8,911 nucleotides of DNA. It comes from Actinomycetota bacterium (lineage in GTDB: Bacteria; Actinomycetota; Humimicrobiia; Humimicrobiales; Humimicrobiaceae). A program made the position numbers and the translations under genes. Positions 1-5,507 of this stretch are shown in pieces. The notes below the pieces were generated by a model. The model searched no databases, was not told where the DNA came from, and saw only the letters and a program-made list of their open reading frames with translations. Numbering within the stretch: the first letter of the stretch is position 1; each line of letters begins with the position of its first letter. The stretch is taken from the NCBI GenBank assembly GCA_015711775.1, contig JACVJB010000024.1:1-8911 (forward strand), written 5' to 3'.

Positions 1-29
1 TTGCCTGAAGCAAATAATTATATTAAAAT

Positions 30-35
30 CCTCCT
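30..35 (-). promoter_or_regulatory. Strong Shine-Dalgarno sequence for a possible next gene
   Basis: On the minus strand the permease stop codon TAG runs straight into AGGAGG (TAGGAGGAT), a near-perfect ribosome binding site. It suggests another gene follows in the operon. No ATG or GTG follows within the remaining bases; the only usual start is a TTG at 11-13, about 16 nt away, which is too far for an ideal site. Either a rare start codon is used or the site is incidental. Confidence 0.35.
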
Positions 36-864
36 AACCTTTAACTGCACCAAATGTAAGCCCTTCTATTAAATATTTTTTTACAAAAATTGAAAGCAGT
101 ATCATTGGAATAATTGCTATGATAGTGCCTGCAGATAAAATTCCTATAAGTGTCCCCCTGTGAGTAACCATTGCGGAAAGACTTACCGTAATAGTTTTTG
201 TATTATTGCCGGTCAGAAGCAGTGCAAAAAGGAACTCGTTCCAGCTTAATATAAAACTGAGAATAGAAGCCGACATTATTCCCGGAACAGTGATAGGGAG
301 AACTATCCTGAAAAAAGTGCTCCACGGAGTGGCTCCATCAACGGCAGCGGCATCTTCGATATCTTTAGGAATGCCTTCAAAAAAACCCATCAGCAGCCAG
401 ACAAGAAACGGCAGATTAAAAGAAAGCGTTGCAAGTATTATGCCTGTATAAGTATTTGTAAAATGAATAGTATTAAATATAACAAATATAGGAAGCACCA
501 GAATAATGCCTGGAAGCATCTGCGTTGCAAGCACACTGAATTTTAAAGTAGTGCCGCCGGTTCTGTAACGGGTAAAAGCAAACCCTCCCAGCGCAGCTAT
601 CGGGACAGAAACAACGGTGCACCCTAAGGCAATAATCAAGCTGTTTTTTAAGAATGAGCCAAACCCCAACCTGCCAAAAAGTTCTATGTAATTTTTTAGC
701 GTGGGGACAAAAAATAACTTTGGCGGAATTTCATAAGCAATAAGTTCAGATGCAAAAGATGTGCGTATCACCCACAGCACAGGAAGCAATATTAAAAGGG
801 AAGCCGCTGTTAATATTATATACGTAAAAATATTTGAAACAGTTTTATTTTGTTTTAATCCCAT
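34..864 (-). CDS. Carbohydrate ABC transporter permease, MalG-type
   Basis: Inner-membrane channel subunit of an ABC importer for sugars or related solutes. The 276-residue protein has about six predicted membrane segments (roughly residues 13-33, 74-97, 109-131, 141-162, 193-217, 238-260). The cytoplasmic EAA loop that docks the ATPase is clear at residues 170-190 (EDAAAVDGATP...FRIVLP), and the C-terminus GLTFGAVKG is the usual ending of MalG-type permeases. Length is normal for the family. It overlaps the end of the upstream MalF-type gene by 10 bp, which indicates translational coupling and heterodimer formation with that protein. The start is ATG at 864, with a weak ribosome site (GGTAG) upstream. 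Family assignment is firm; substrate is unknown because permeases of this family cannot be assigned to a sugar by eye. Confidence 0.93.
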   Translation of the reverse strand: MGLKQNKTVSNIFTYIILTAASLLILLPVLWVIRTSFASELIAYEIPPKLFFVPTLKNYIELFGRLGFGSFLKNSLIIALGCTVVSVPIAALGGFAFTRYRTGGTTLKFSVLATQMLPGIILVLPIFVIFNTIHFTNTYTGIILATLSFNLPFLVWLLMGFFEGIPKDIEDAAAVDGATPWSTFFRIVLPITVPGIMSASILSFILSWNEFLFALLLTGNNTKTITVSLSAMVTHRGTLIGILSAGTIIAIIPMILLSIFVKKYLIEGLTFGAVKG

Positions 865-1736
865 TTTCTACCGCTCATCTCCCTGAATAAGAATATTACA
901 ATTATCATAATTATTGCAAAAAGTACATAAGAAATCGCGGTTGCCTGGCTAAAGTCCATGCCCATAAAAGTCTTTTTATAAATAAAATAACTAATGAGCT
1001 CCGTACTGACTCCAGGGCCCCCTCTTGTCATTATATAAACGAGATCATAAGTTTTAAATGAAAATATAACCCTGATCAGAACGGCTACTGATATAACCGG
1101 CCTCATAAGGCCAAGCGTTATATAAAAAAAACTCTGAGTATTGCTGGCTCCGTCAATCTTTGCAGACTCAAAAGGTTCTTTAGGCAGCGATTTCAGACCT
1201 GCCAGCAGTATTAGTATCATAAAAGATATCTGGTGCCAAATATCTATCAAAATTATAGTAAGCAGAGCAATTTTATTTGAACCGAGCCAGTTAACGGAAG
1301 GTAAATTGAGTACCGAAAATATATAATTTACAATACCCAGGTCCGCATGTAAAAACATTTTCCATATAAGACCCACTGCAACAGGCGACATAACCATAGG
1401 TATAGTGAGAATAGTATAAAATAAGCCTTTAAACCTGATATCCCTGTTTAATAATAAGGCAATAAAAAAGCCAAGCACAAATTCAAGAGGAACAACTGTA
1501 AAAACAAATATCAGTGTAATTTTTAATGAGTTCCATAAATAAGCGTCCTGGAAAATTGTAGAATAATTCTTAAAAAATATAAATCTGTCAAAGCTTGGAT
1601 CAACTAATGTGTAATTAAAAAAACTTATAATAAAGGAAAAAATAAGCGGTATTAGCACTACAAGTATAAGCACCAGAACTGTAGGTGATATAAAAAATAA
1701 ACCTGTTCGTTTCTTTTGCTGAGCAAGCGTCTTCAT
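855..1736 (-). CDS. Carbohydrate ABC transporter permease, MalF/UgpA-type
   Basis: Second membrane subunit of the importer, 293 residues from the chosen start. Membrane segments are visible at about residues 14-40, 71-97, 107-128, 157-180, 212-230 and 265-284. The EAA loop is at about 190-208 (ESAKIDGAS...), and the TRGGP motif at 237-241 is typical of MalF-like permeases. The frame is open back to an ATG at 1802, but that would add 22 residues lacking membrane character (MMITGSGIHALPAYIYERFY), encoded across a 7-bp GC-rich hairpin. I therefore chose ATG 1736, which gives the standard N-terminus of a few basic residues followed by the first helix. The nearest ribosome site, GAAAGG, lies 12 nt upstream, somewhat far, so the start is probable rather than certain. 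It is co-transcribed with the binding protein gene and overlaps the MalG-type gene. Confidence 0.9.
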   Translation of the reverse strand: MKTLAQQKKRTGLFFISPTVLVLILVVLIPLIFSFIISFFNYTLVDPSFDRFIFFKNYSTIFQDAYLWNSLKITLIFVFTVVPLEFVLGFFIALLLNRDIRFKGLFYTILTIPMVMSPVAVGLIWKMFLHADLGIVNYIFSVLNLPSVNWLGSNKIALLTIILIDIWHQISFMILILLAGLKSLPKEPFESAKIDGASNTQSFFYITLGLMRPVISVAVLIRVIFSFKTYDLVYIMTRGGPGVSTELISYFIYKKTFMGMDFSQATAISYVLFAIIMIIVIFLFREMSGRKWD

Positions 1737-1767
1737 ATAAGCGTAAAACCTTTCATATATATAAGCA

Positions 1768-1790
1768 GGGAGCGCATGTATGCCGCTCCC
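1768..1790 (-). promoter_or_regulatory. Intercistronic hairpin between binding-protein and permease genes
   Basis: GGGAGCG (1768-1774) pairs perfectly with CGCTCCC (1784-1790) around a 9-nt loop, giving a 7-bp GC-rich stem in an otherwise AT-rich region. It begins 16 nt after the binding-protein stop codon and ends about 31 nt before the chosen permease start. On the minus strand no U-tract follows (TGCTTATATA), so it is not a standard intrinsic terminator. By analogy with hairpins between binding-protein and permease genes in sugar importers, it may protect the upstream mRNA and raise binding-protein output over permease output. The function is inference. Confidence 0.6.
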
Positions 1791-1806
1791 TGTTATCATC
1801 ATTATT

Positions 1807-3165
1807 TTATTTCAGTTTTGCTTTTACTGCTAATTCGTCCAATTCTTTAGCAGCTAAATCCAGGCCTTCCTTGGCTGTTTTTTCTCCTGAACATATAAGA
1901 GAAAGTTCCCTTCCCACTATTTCCACCATTTCGGCAGAATAAAGGAACTCGGGTATTGGCTTTGACTGTGATATTACTTCAAGCATTGTCGGATATATTG
2001 GATATTTTGCAATTACATCAGCATCTTTGCAGACATCTATCCTGGCAGGCGTACTGTCATCCAGCGCCCTTTTCTTGGCAATTTCAGCAGATTCCACCCA
2101 TTTTATAAATTCCCATGACTCATCCTTGTACTGGGAATTAGCCGCGATGGCCCATCCCCATCCGCCAGCAAGCCCCATTTCACCAGGCATAGGAATCATT
2201 TTGGTGCTTTCAGCAACAGTTGACTGTTCGGGATCCGTAAGAAGTGGGAGCATTATTATATATGAAATCATTGAATATGCTTTCCCCTGTGACATAATTC
2301 TCAGCGCATCATCAAGAGCAAAGGATAAAGCTCCTTCAGGTGAACCATACTGGATGTTTTCTTTATAAAGTTCAACTGCTTTAATAGCTTTTTCATCATT
2401 AATTGTTGCATTCCAGTTTTCATCATAATAATCTCCGCCAAGAGCAAACAAATAATTTGACCATTCCATTACTATTGGATCTCCCCTGCCAGCCTGCATT
2501 GCAGAACCGCTGACGCCGGCATTTTCCTGCATGAACCTGCACTGCTGTACATATTCTTCCAGATTTTCCGGCACTTTTAAATCCTCATTATAAAGACTCT
2601 TATAGGCTTCCTGCAATGCCGTATCATTTAAAAGATCTTCCCTGTATAAAAGACCCATGCTGTAACTGTATATTGGAAGCATGTAAATTTGCTTATTGTC
2701 GCCTGTCCTTGGAAAATAGCCAACCATGTCCATCATAGAAGGTATATAAACAGAGATATCAAAATTATCCTTTTTAATGTAATCATCAAGTGGAATTATC
2801 CAACCGGTTGCCGGAAACTCCCCAGCCCAGTAATTATCAACCTCAATAACATCATACTGTCCGGTAGGGGACATAAAATTGGTTACGAGTTTTTGATGCA
2901 TATCCATATACTGGACAATTTCAAACTCAACGTTTATCCCGGTTGCTGCAGTAAATTCCGGCAACAGAGCCTTTACAGCATGAGTTGCAGGTATATCCTC
3001 CATAAGCATATGAAGGGTTACATCGCTTTTGCCACCGGCAGCAGTATCTTTAGCTGTGGTATCAGCTTGTCCTGTCGTTGCTGCTGATTTGCAGCCTGAT
3101 CCTGCAATACCCATTGAGATAATAACTGCCAGGACAATAAAGATTATAAGAATCTTTTTGTACAT
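1807..3165 (-). CDS. Extracellular solute-binding lipoprotein of a sugar ABC importer
   Basis: A 452-residue family 1 solute-binding protein, which captures the substrate outside the membrane and delivers it to the two permeases. The N-terminus has two lysines, a hydrophobic stretch at about residues 5-22 and a lipobox-like sequence ending at Cys25 (AGSGC). Gly at -3 is less usual than Leu or Val, but the Cys and the following Ala/Thr-rich linker (about 26-48) fit a lipoprotein. The mature part shows family features: DVTLHMLMEDIPATHAVKALLPEFTAATGINVEFE at the first strand and helix, then YDVIEVDNYW, and GWGWAIAANS followed by WEFIKWV near the C-terminal lobe. The start ATG at 3165 is well supported by AAGGAGG seven bases upstream. 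It is the first gene of the importer operon. The ligand cannot be read from sequence; many Asp, Glu and Tyr residues fit a sugar or polyol but do not prove it. Confidence 0.93.
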   Translation of the reverse strand: MYKKILIIFIVLAVIISMGIAGSGCKSAATTGQADTTAKDTAAGGKSDVTLHMLMEDIPATHAVKALLPEFTAATGINVEFEIVQYMDMHQKLVTNFMSPTGQYDVIEVDNYWAGEFPATGWIIPLDDYIKKDNFDISVYIPSMMDMVGYFPRTGDNKQIYMLPIYSYSMGLLYREDLLNDTALQEAYKSLYNEDLKVPENLEEYVQQCRFMQENAGVSGSAMQAGRGDPIVMEWSNYLFALGGDYYDENWNATINDEKAIKAVELYKENIQYGSPEGALSFALDDALRIMSQGKAYSMISYIIMLPLLTDPEQSTVAESTKMIPMPGEMGLAGGWGWAIAANSQYKDESWEFIKWVESAEIAKKRALDDSTPARIDVCKDADVIAKYPIYPTMLEVISQSKPIPEFLYSAEMVEIVGRELSLICSGEKTAKEGLDLAAKELDELAVKAKLK

Positions 3166-3221
3166 TTGGTTTCCTCCTTCTAATAAAGCAATTTTGATAT
3201 TTACAGACTGATTATTTGCTT

Positions 3222-3235
3222 TAGTTTATAAACTA
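3222..3235. promoter_or_regulatory. Perfect 14-bp palindrome, operator candidate
   Basis: TAGTTTATAAACTA reads the same on both strands. It sits between the proximal importer promoter (-10 at 3262-3267) and the binding-protein start at 3165, about 20-33 nt past the expected transcription start, a position where a bound repressor would block elongation. It lacks the central CG of LacI-type sites, so a different dimeric regulator would be expected. AT-rich palindromes of this size also arise by chance. Confidence 0.35.
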
Positions 3236-3261
3236 CCCCTCCTTTCCGGCAAATTGAATAG

Positions 3262-3291
3262 ATTATACTTTAATACTCTGCTCTATTTTAA
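3262..3291 (-). promoter_or_regulatory. Proximal promoter for the importer operon
   Basis: On the minus strand a perfect -10 box TATAAT (3267-3262) lies 18 nt downstream of TTAAAA (3291-3286, 4 of 6 to TTGACA). Transcription would start near 3255, giving a leader of about 90 nt before the binding-protein ATG. The -10 match is strong; the -35 is moderate in an AT-rich background. Confidence 0.45.
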
Positions 3292-3506
3292 AATATTTAT
3301 ACTTTTTGCTGTTATTTTACAGACATATTAAACCTAATAAATTCCTAACTTTATTATTTATGAATAAATCCGGAATAAATACTGCTAATTAATTCAAACC
3401 TGAAACTTAAATGTATGAAAACATCTTTTAAAAATACTCTCCAAACAAGATATAAATATTATAGATTACTTGAATTAAATGTGAAAAATTATTTACAAAT
3501 TAAGAT

Positions 3507-3518
3507 TAATCGTTTAAG
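3507..3518 (-). promoter_or_regulatory. Candidate LacI-family operator in the importer promoter region
   Basis: On the minus strand this reads CTTAAACGATTA, identical over 12 bp to 5456-5467 upstream of the aminotransferase. Its core TTAAACGATTAA is a near-palindrome with a central CG (only the A flanking each side of CG breaks symmetry), the usual layout of LacI-family operators. It lies about 20-31 nt beyond the expected start of the distal importer promoter. Assignment to the regulator at 7017-8048 is inference. Confidence 0.5.
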
Positions 3519-3544
3519 TATGTTTAATAAAACCAACGTTCTAT

Positions 3545-3573
3545 ATTTAAATATTAATTAAATTATTTGTCAA
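3545..3573 (-). promoter_or_regulatory. Distal promoter candidate for the importer operon
   Basis: A perfect -35 box TTGACA on the minus strand (3573-3568) is followed after 17 nt by TTAAAT (3550-3545, 4 of 6 to TATAAT). Expected start is near 3538, just upstream of the operator candidate at 3507-3518. If used, the binding-protein leader would be about 370 nt long. Confidence 0.4.
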
Positions 3574-3655
3574 TAAGGTTTCATTACCGATAACCTGCAC
3601 ATTTTACTGTATTTTTTGCAAATCAAAGCTATAAAAGCAACAGGTATACGTAATA

Positions 3656-4282
3656 TCATGCAATGCTGCTGTAGAAAGATTCCAGCATAATATAGCTTGA
3701 GGCTGCACCAACATCGATATGTCCCCTGCTTCTTTCAAGAAGCCTTGAAGACCTGCCGATCCGGCTGACAAGATCTTTTGTGCCAAGCATACCCTTCTCA
3801 GCATCACTTAGCGCAGCGCAAAAGGCGTCTTTCAGCTCCATTGTGTTTATCGATTCTCTGTATTTAAGGACAAATGGTTCCAGGGTATCAACCATAGTTT
3901 TATCGCCCAACTTTGCTCCGCCAAGCGATTTTATTGATTCAAGCATGCTCTGGAAAAGTGTGTAAACATCATTTTTATCAAGGGCTGATTTTCCCTTTAA
4001 AGCCATCCCTGCTTTTACAAATCCGCCACCGTATAGCGGACCCATTGCGCCGCCAATTTCATTCAACAGTACCTTGCCGGATATTATAAGCATTTCGCCA
4101 ATATCTTTTGTTTCCGATTCAAGAAGAGACTGCTTTATTCTTTTAAAACCTTTGTTCATGTTTGCGCCATGATCTCCGTCGCCGATTTCTGCATCCAGTT
4201 CAGTCAGGTAATCTACGTTCTTATCAATACAATCTGCAATGCCTATTAATATTTTTTTAAAATCTTTTTCAGAAATAATCAT
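3656..4282 (-). CDS. dhaL: Dihydroxyacetone kinase subunit DhaL (nucleotide-binding)
   Basis: The nucleotide-binding subunit of a two-component dihydroxyacetone (or related ketose) kinase; with DhaK it transfers phosphate to the hydroxyl of the ketose in the cytoplasm. The 208-residue protein has the family's Mg-ADP/ATP signature LDAEIGDGDHG with Asp30, Asp35 and Asp37, the same numbering as known for E. coli DhaL. It also has GGAMGPLYGGGF, GAKLGDKTMVDTL and the C-terminal ERSRGHIDVGAASS (within 176-196). I chose ATG 4282 because it gives that exact spacing; the frame also permits a GTG at 4294 (four more residues). Neither start has a good ribosome site, so coupling to dhaK, whose stop lies 18 bp upstream, is likely. 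No DhaM phosphotransferase subunit is seen, so whether DhaL receives phosphate from a PTS protein or exchanges ATP cannot be decided here. Confidence 0.93.
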   Translation of the reverse strand: MIISEKDFKKILIGIADCIDKNVDYLTELDAEIGDGDHGANMNKGFKRIKQSLLESETKDIGEMLIISGKVLLNEIGGAMGPLYGGGFVKAGMALKGKSALDKNDVYTLFQSMLESIKSLGGAKLGDKTMVDTLEPFVLKYRESINTMELKDAFCAALSDAEKGMLGTKDLVSRIGRSSRLLERSRGHIDVGAASSYIMLESFYSSIA

Positions 4283-4300
4283 TTTATACCACACTATCTT

Positions 4301-5311
4301 TTATTTGTTTAAATCAAACTGCTTAAACATTGGACTGTCGGCTTTTGCAAGTATGAGCCTGGATATTTCCTGATCAACTTTTGTCAGCGTTATTGAAAAG
4401 CCAGCCATTTCAAGCGATGTAAAATATTCTCCCACATACGTGATAAGTTTTTTAATTTTATATTTTTCCAGTATTTCGGTTACTTTCCTGTTAACAATAA
4501 AAAGCTCCTGCAGTGGTGTTGCGCCCAATCCGTTAATAAGCACACTTACTGTATCCCCATTCTTAAAAGGCAAATCTTCTAAAATATAGCCCATTAGCTC
4601 CGCTGTAGTATCATCGGCAGTTTTCATTTGAACTTTTTTTATTCCCGGTTCCCCATGATGTCCTATCCCGAACTCCATTTCATTATCTTCAAGCTTAAAG
4701 CTGGGTTTTCCTGTAGCAGGAATTATGCAGGGAAAAGTTCCAACGCCAAATGACCTTGTATTTAATACGGCTCTTGAGGTTACTTCTTTAATCTCTTTAA
4801 TGTTCATTCCTTCAGCAGCAGCAGCTCCCCCTACTTTCCACATAATCACTTCTCCGGCTACTGCGCGCCTGTTTTCAATATTTTCTCTTGGAGAAGAGGC
4901 AATATCATCTTTAGCTATAACCTCTTCCACTTCAATACCGTCAACTTCAGCAAGTGTTTTTGCCATCCTGAAATTCATAATATCCCCGGAAAAATTTCCA
5001 TAAAGACATATTACGCCTCTGCCCATATCAATTTTTTTTATACCTTTATATATCCAGTCAGCCGGTGGGGCAGCAAATATCTCTCCTATCGCTGCTGCAT
5101 CACATAAACCCTGCCCAACATACCCAAGAAAAGCAGGTTTGTGGCCCGACCCGCCTCCGGTTATAACACCTACTTTGGGATTAGAGGGTTTGTTTTTTCT
5201 TATTAGCACTCTAGCATCAGGTAAAACTTCAACAACATCAGGATATGCATCAACATATCCCTGAAGTGACTCATCAACAACTTTTGTCGGGTCATTAATA
5301 AATTTTTTCAT
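4301..5311 (-). CDS. dhaK: Dihydroxyacetone kinase subunit DhaK (substrate-binding)
   Basis: Substrate-binding subunit of the kinase, which holds dihydroxyacetone through a covalent hemiaminal to a histidine. Its 336 residues are normal length. Visible active-site elements: GGGSGHKPA with His57, GNFSGD with Asp110 (positions equivalent to the catalytic His56 and Asp109 of E. coli), and GHHGEPG with His219, equivalent to the covalent His218. All are intact, so the protein should bind a ketose. The N-terminus (MKKFINDP...) is typical of the family. Start ATG 5311 has GAAAGG seven bases upstream. It is first in a dhaK-dhaL unit with its own promoter (5364-5392), divergent from the aminotransferase. 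The true substrate could be dihydroxyacetone or a longer ketose such as erythrulose, since relatives of this family act on both. Confidence 0.95.
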   Translation of the reverse strand: MKKFINDPTKVVDESLQGYVDAYPDVVEVLPDARVLIRKNKPSNPKVGVITGGGSGHKPAFLGYVGQGLCDAAAIGEIFAAPPADWIYKGIKKIDMGRGVICLYGNFSGDIMNFRMAKTLAEVDGIEVEEVIAKDDIASSPRENIENRRAVAGEVIMWKVGGAAAAEGMNIKEIKEVTSRAVLNTRSFGVGTFPCIIPATGKPSFKLEDNEMEFGIGHHGEPGIKKVQMKTADDTTAELMGYILEDLPFKNGDTVSVLINGLGATPLQELFIVNRKVTEILEKYKIKKLITYVGEYFTSLEMAGFSITLTKVDQEISRLILAKADSPMFKQFDLNK

Positions 5312-5363
5312 ATTGCTGCCTTTCTAAAATAATTGCGATTTTTGCAGAAAAAGTCCATCTTTT

Positions 5364-5392
5364 ATTATATGATATTAGATATTATTGCTCAA
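5364..5392 (-). promoter_or_regulatory. Promoter for dhaKL
   Basis: On the minus strand TTGAGC (5392-5387, 4 of 6 to TTGACA) is separated by exactly 17 nt from a perfect TATAAT (5369-5364). Transcription would begin near 5357, giving a leader of about 46 nt before the dhaK ATG. The -35 box is 22 bp from the -35 box of the divergent aminotransferase promoter. Confidence 0.65.
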
Positions 5393-5414
5393 TAACACAA
5401 TTTGCTTTTTGTTA

Positions 5415-5443
5415 TTGACAAATTCCATAAGAGATAATATATT
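5415..5443 (+). promoter_or_regulatory. Strong housekeeping-type promoter for the aminotransferase gene
   Basis: TTGACA (5415-5420, perfect) and TATATT (5438-5443, 5 of 6) are spaced 17 nt apart. Expected start is near 5450, so the leader is about 58 nt. The operator candidate at 5456-5473 directly follows, so repression by blocking the polymerase is likely if the regulator binds there. Confidence 0.72.
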
Positions 5444-5455
5444 TTAGCTTAATAG

Positions 5456-5473
5456 CTTAAACGATTACGTTTA
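5456..5473 (+). promoter_or_regulatory. Candidate LacI-family operator of the aminotransferase promoter
   Basis: CTTAAACGATTA (5456-5467) matches the site at 3507-3518 on the opposite strand exactly. Here it is extended into a perfect inverted repeat TAAACG-ATTA-CGTTTA (5458-5473). It lies about +6 to +23 from the expected transcription start, a classic position for a repressor roadblock. The regulator at 7017-8048 has the leucine hinge used by LacI-family proteins to open a central CG step, so it is the obvious candidate; no binding is shown. Confidence 0.58.
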
Positions 5474-5507
5474 CTATTTACTTTATTATACTAATTAGGA
5501 GGAAATC

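Larger units (their letters stand above)
3166..3655. other. 490-bp AT-rich intergenic region between dhaL and the importer
   Basis: No convincing gene lies here on either strand. On the minus strand it holds two candidate promoters (3545-3573 and 3262-3291), a LacI-type operator candidate (3507-3518), a perfect 14-bp palindrome (3222-3235) and a direct repeat GAATAAAT with an 11-bp period (3362-3369, 3373-3380). No hairpin with a U-tract follows dhaL, so transcripts from the kinase genes may run into the importer genes. No known riboswitch fold was recognised. Confidence 0.6.

Noticed and set aside
206..451. Plus-strand open frame antisense to the MalG-type permease
   Set aside because: It lies wholly inside a clear permease gene, has no ribosome site and no family-like sequence.
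1737..1802. Extended N-terminus of the MalF-type permease from ATG 1802
   Set aside because: The extra 22 residues do not look like the family and overlap a GC-rich hairpin; ATG 1736 gives the usual length and N-terminus.
3410..3440. Tiny leader peptide (about five codons) on the minus strand after GGAGAG
   Set aside because: The spacing to the ATG is too long (about 12 nt) and five codons give no support for a real peptide.
3571..3581. CAATAAGGTTT repeated at 8068-8078
   Set aside because: An 11-bp AT-rich match, one copy in a promoter region and one in a short gap between genes; no symmetry or shared position, so it is probably chance.
3593..3645. ACCTG...CAGGT inverted pair after dhaL as a terminator
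   Set aside because: The arms are only 5 bp and about 40 nt apart, with no U-tract directly after; not a credible intrinsic terminator.
4283..4294. GTG start for DhaL at 4294
   Set aside because: ATG 4282 gives the standard Asp30/35/37 spacing of DhaL; the GTG adds only four residues without a better ribosome site. It remains possible.
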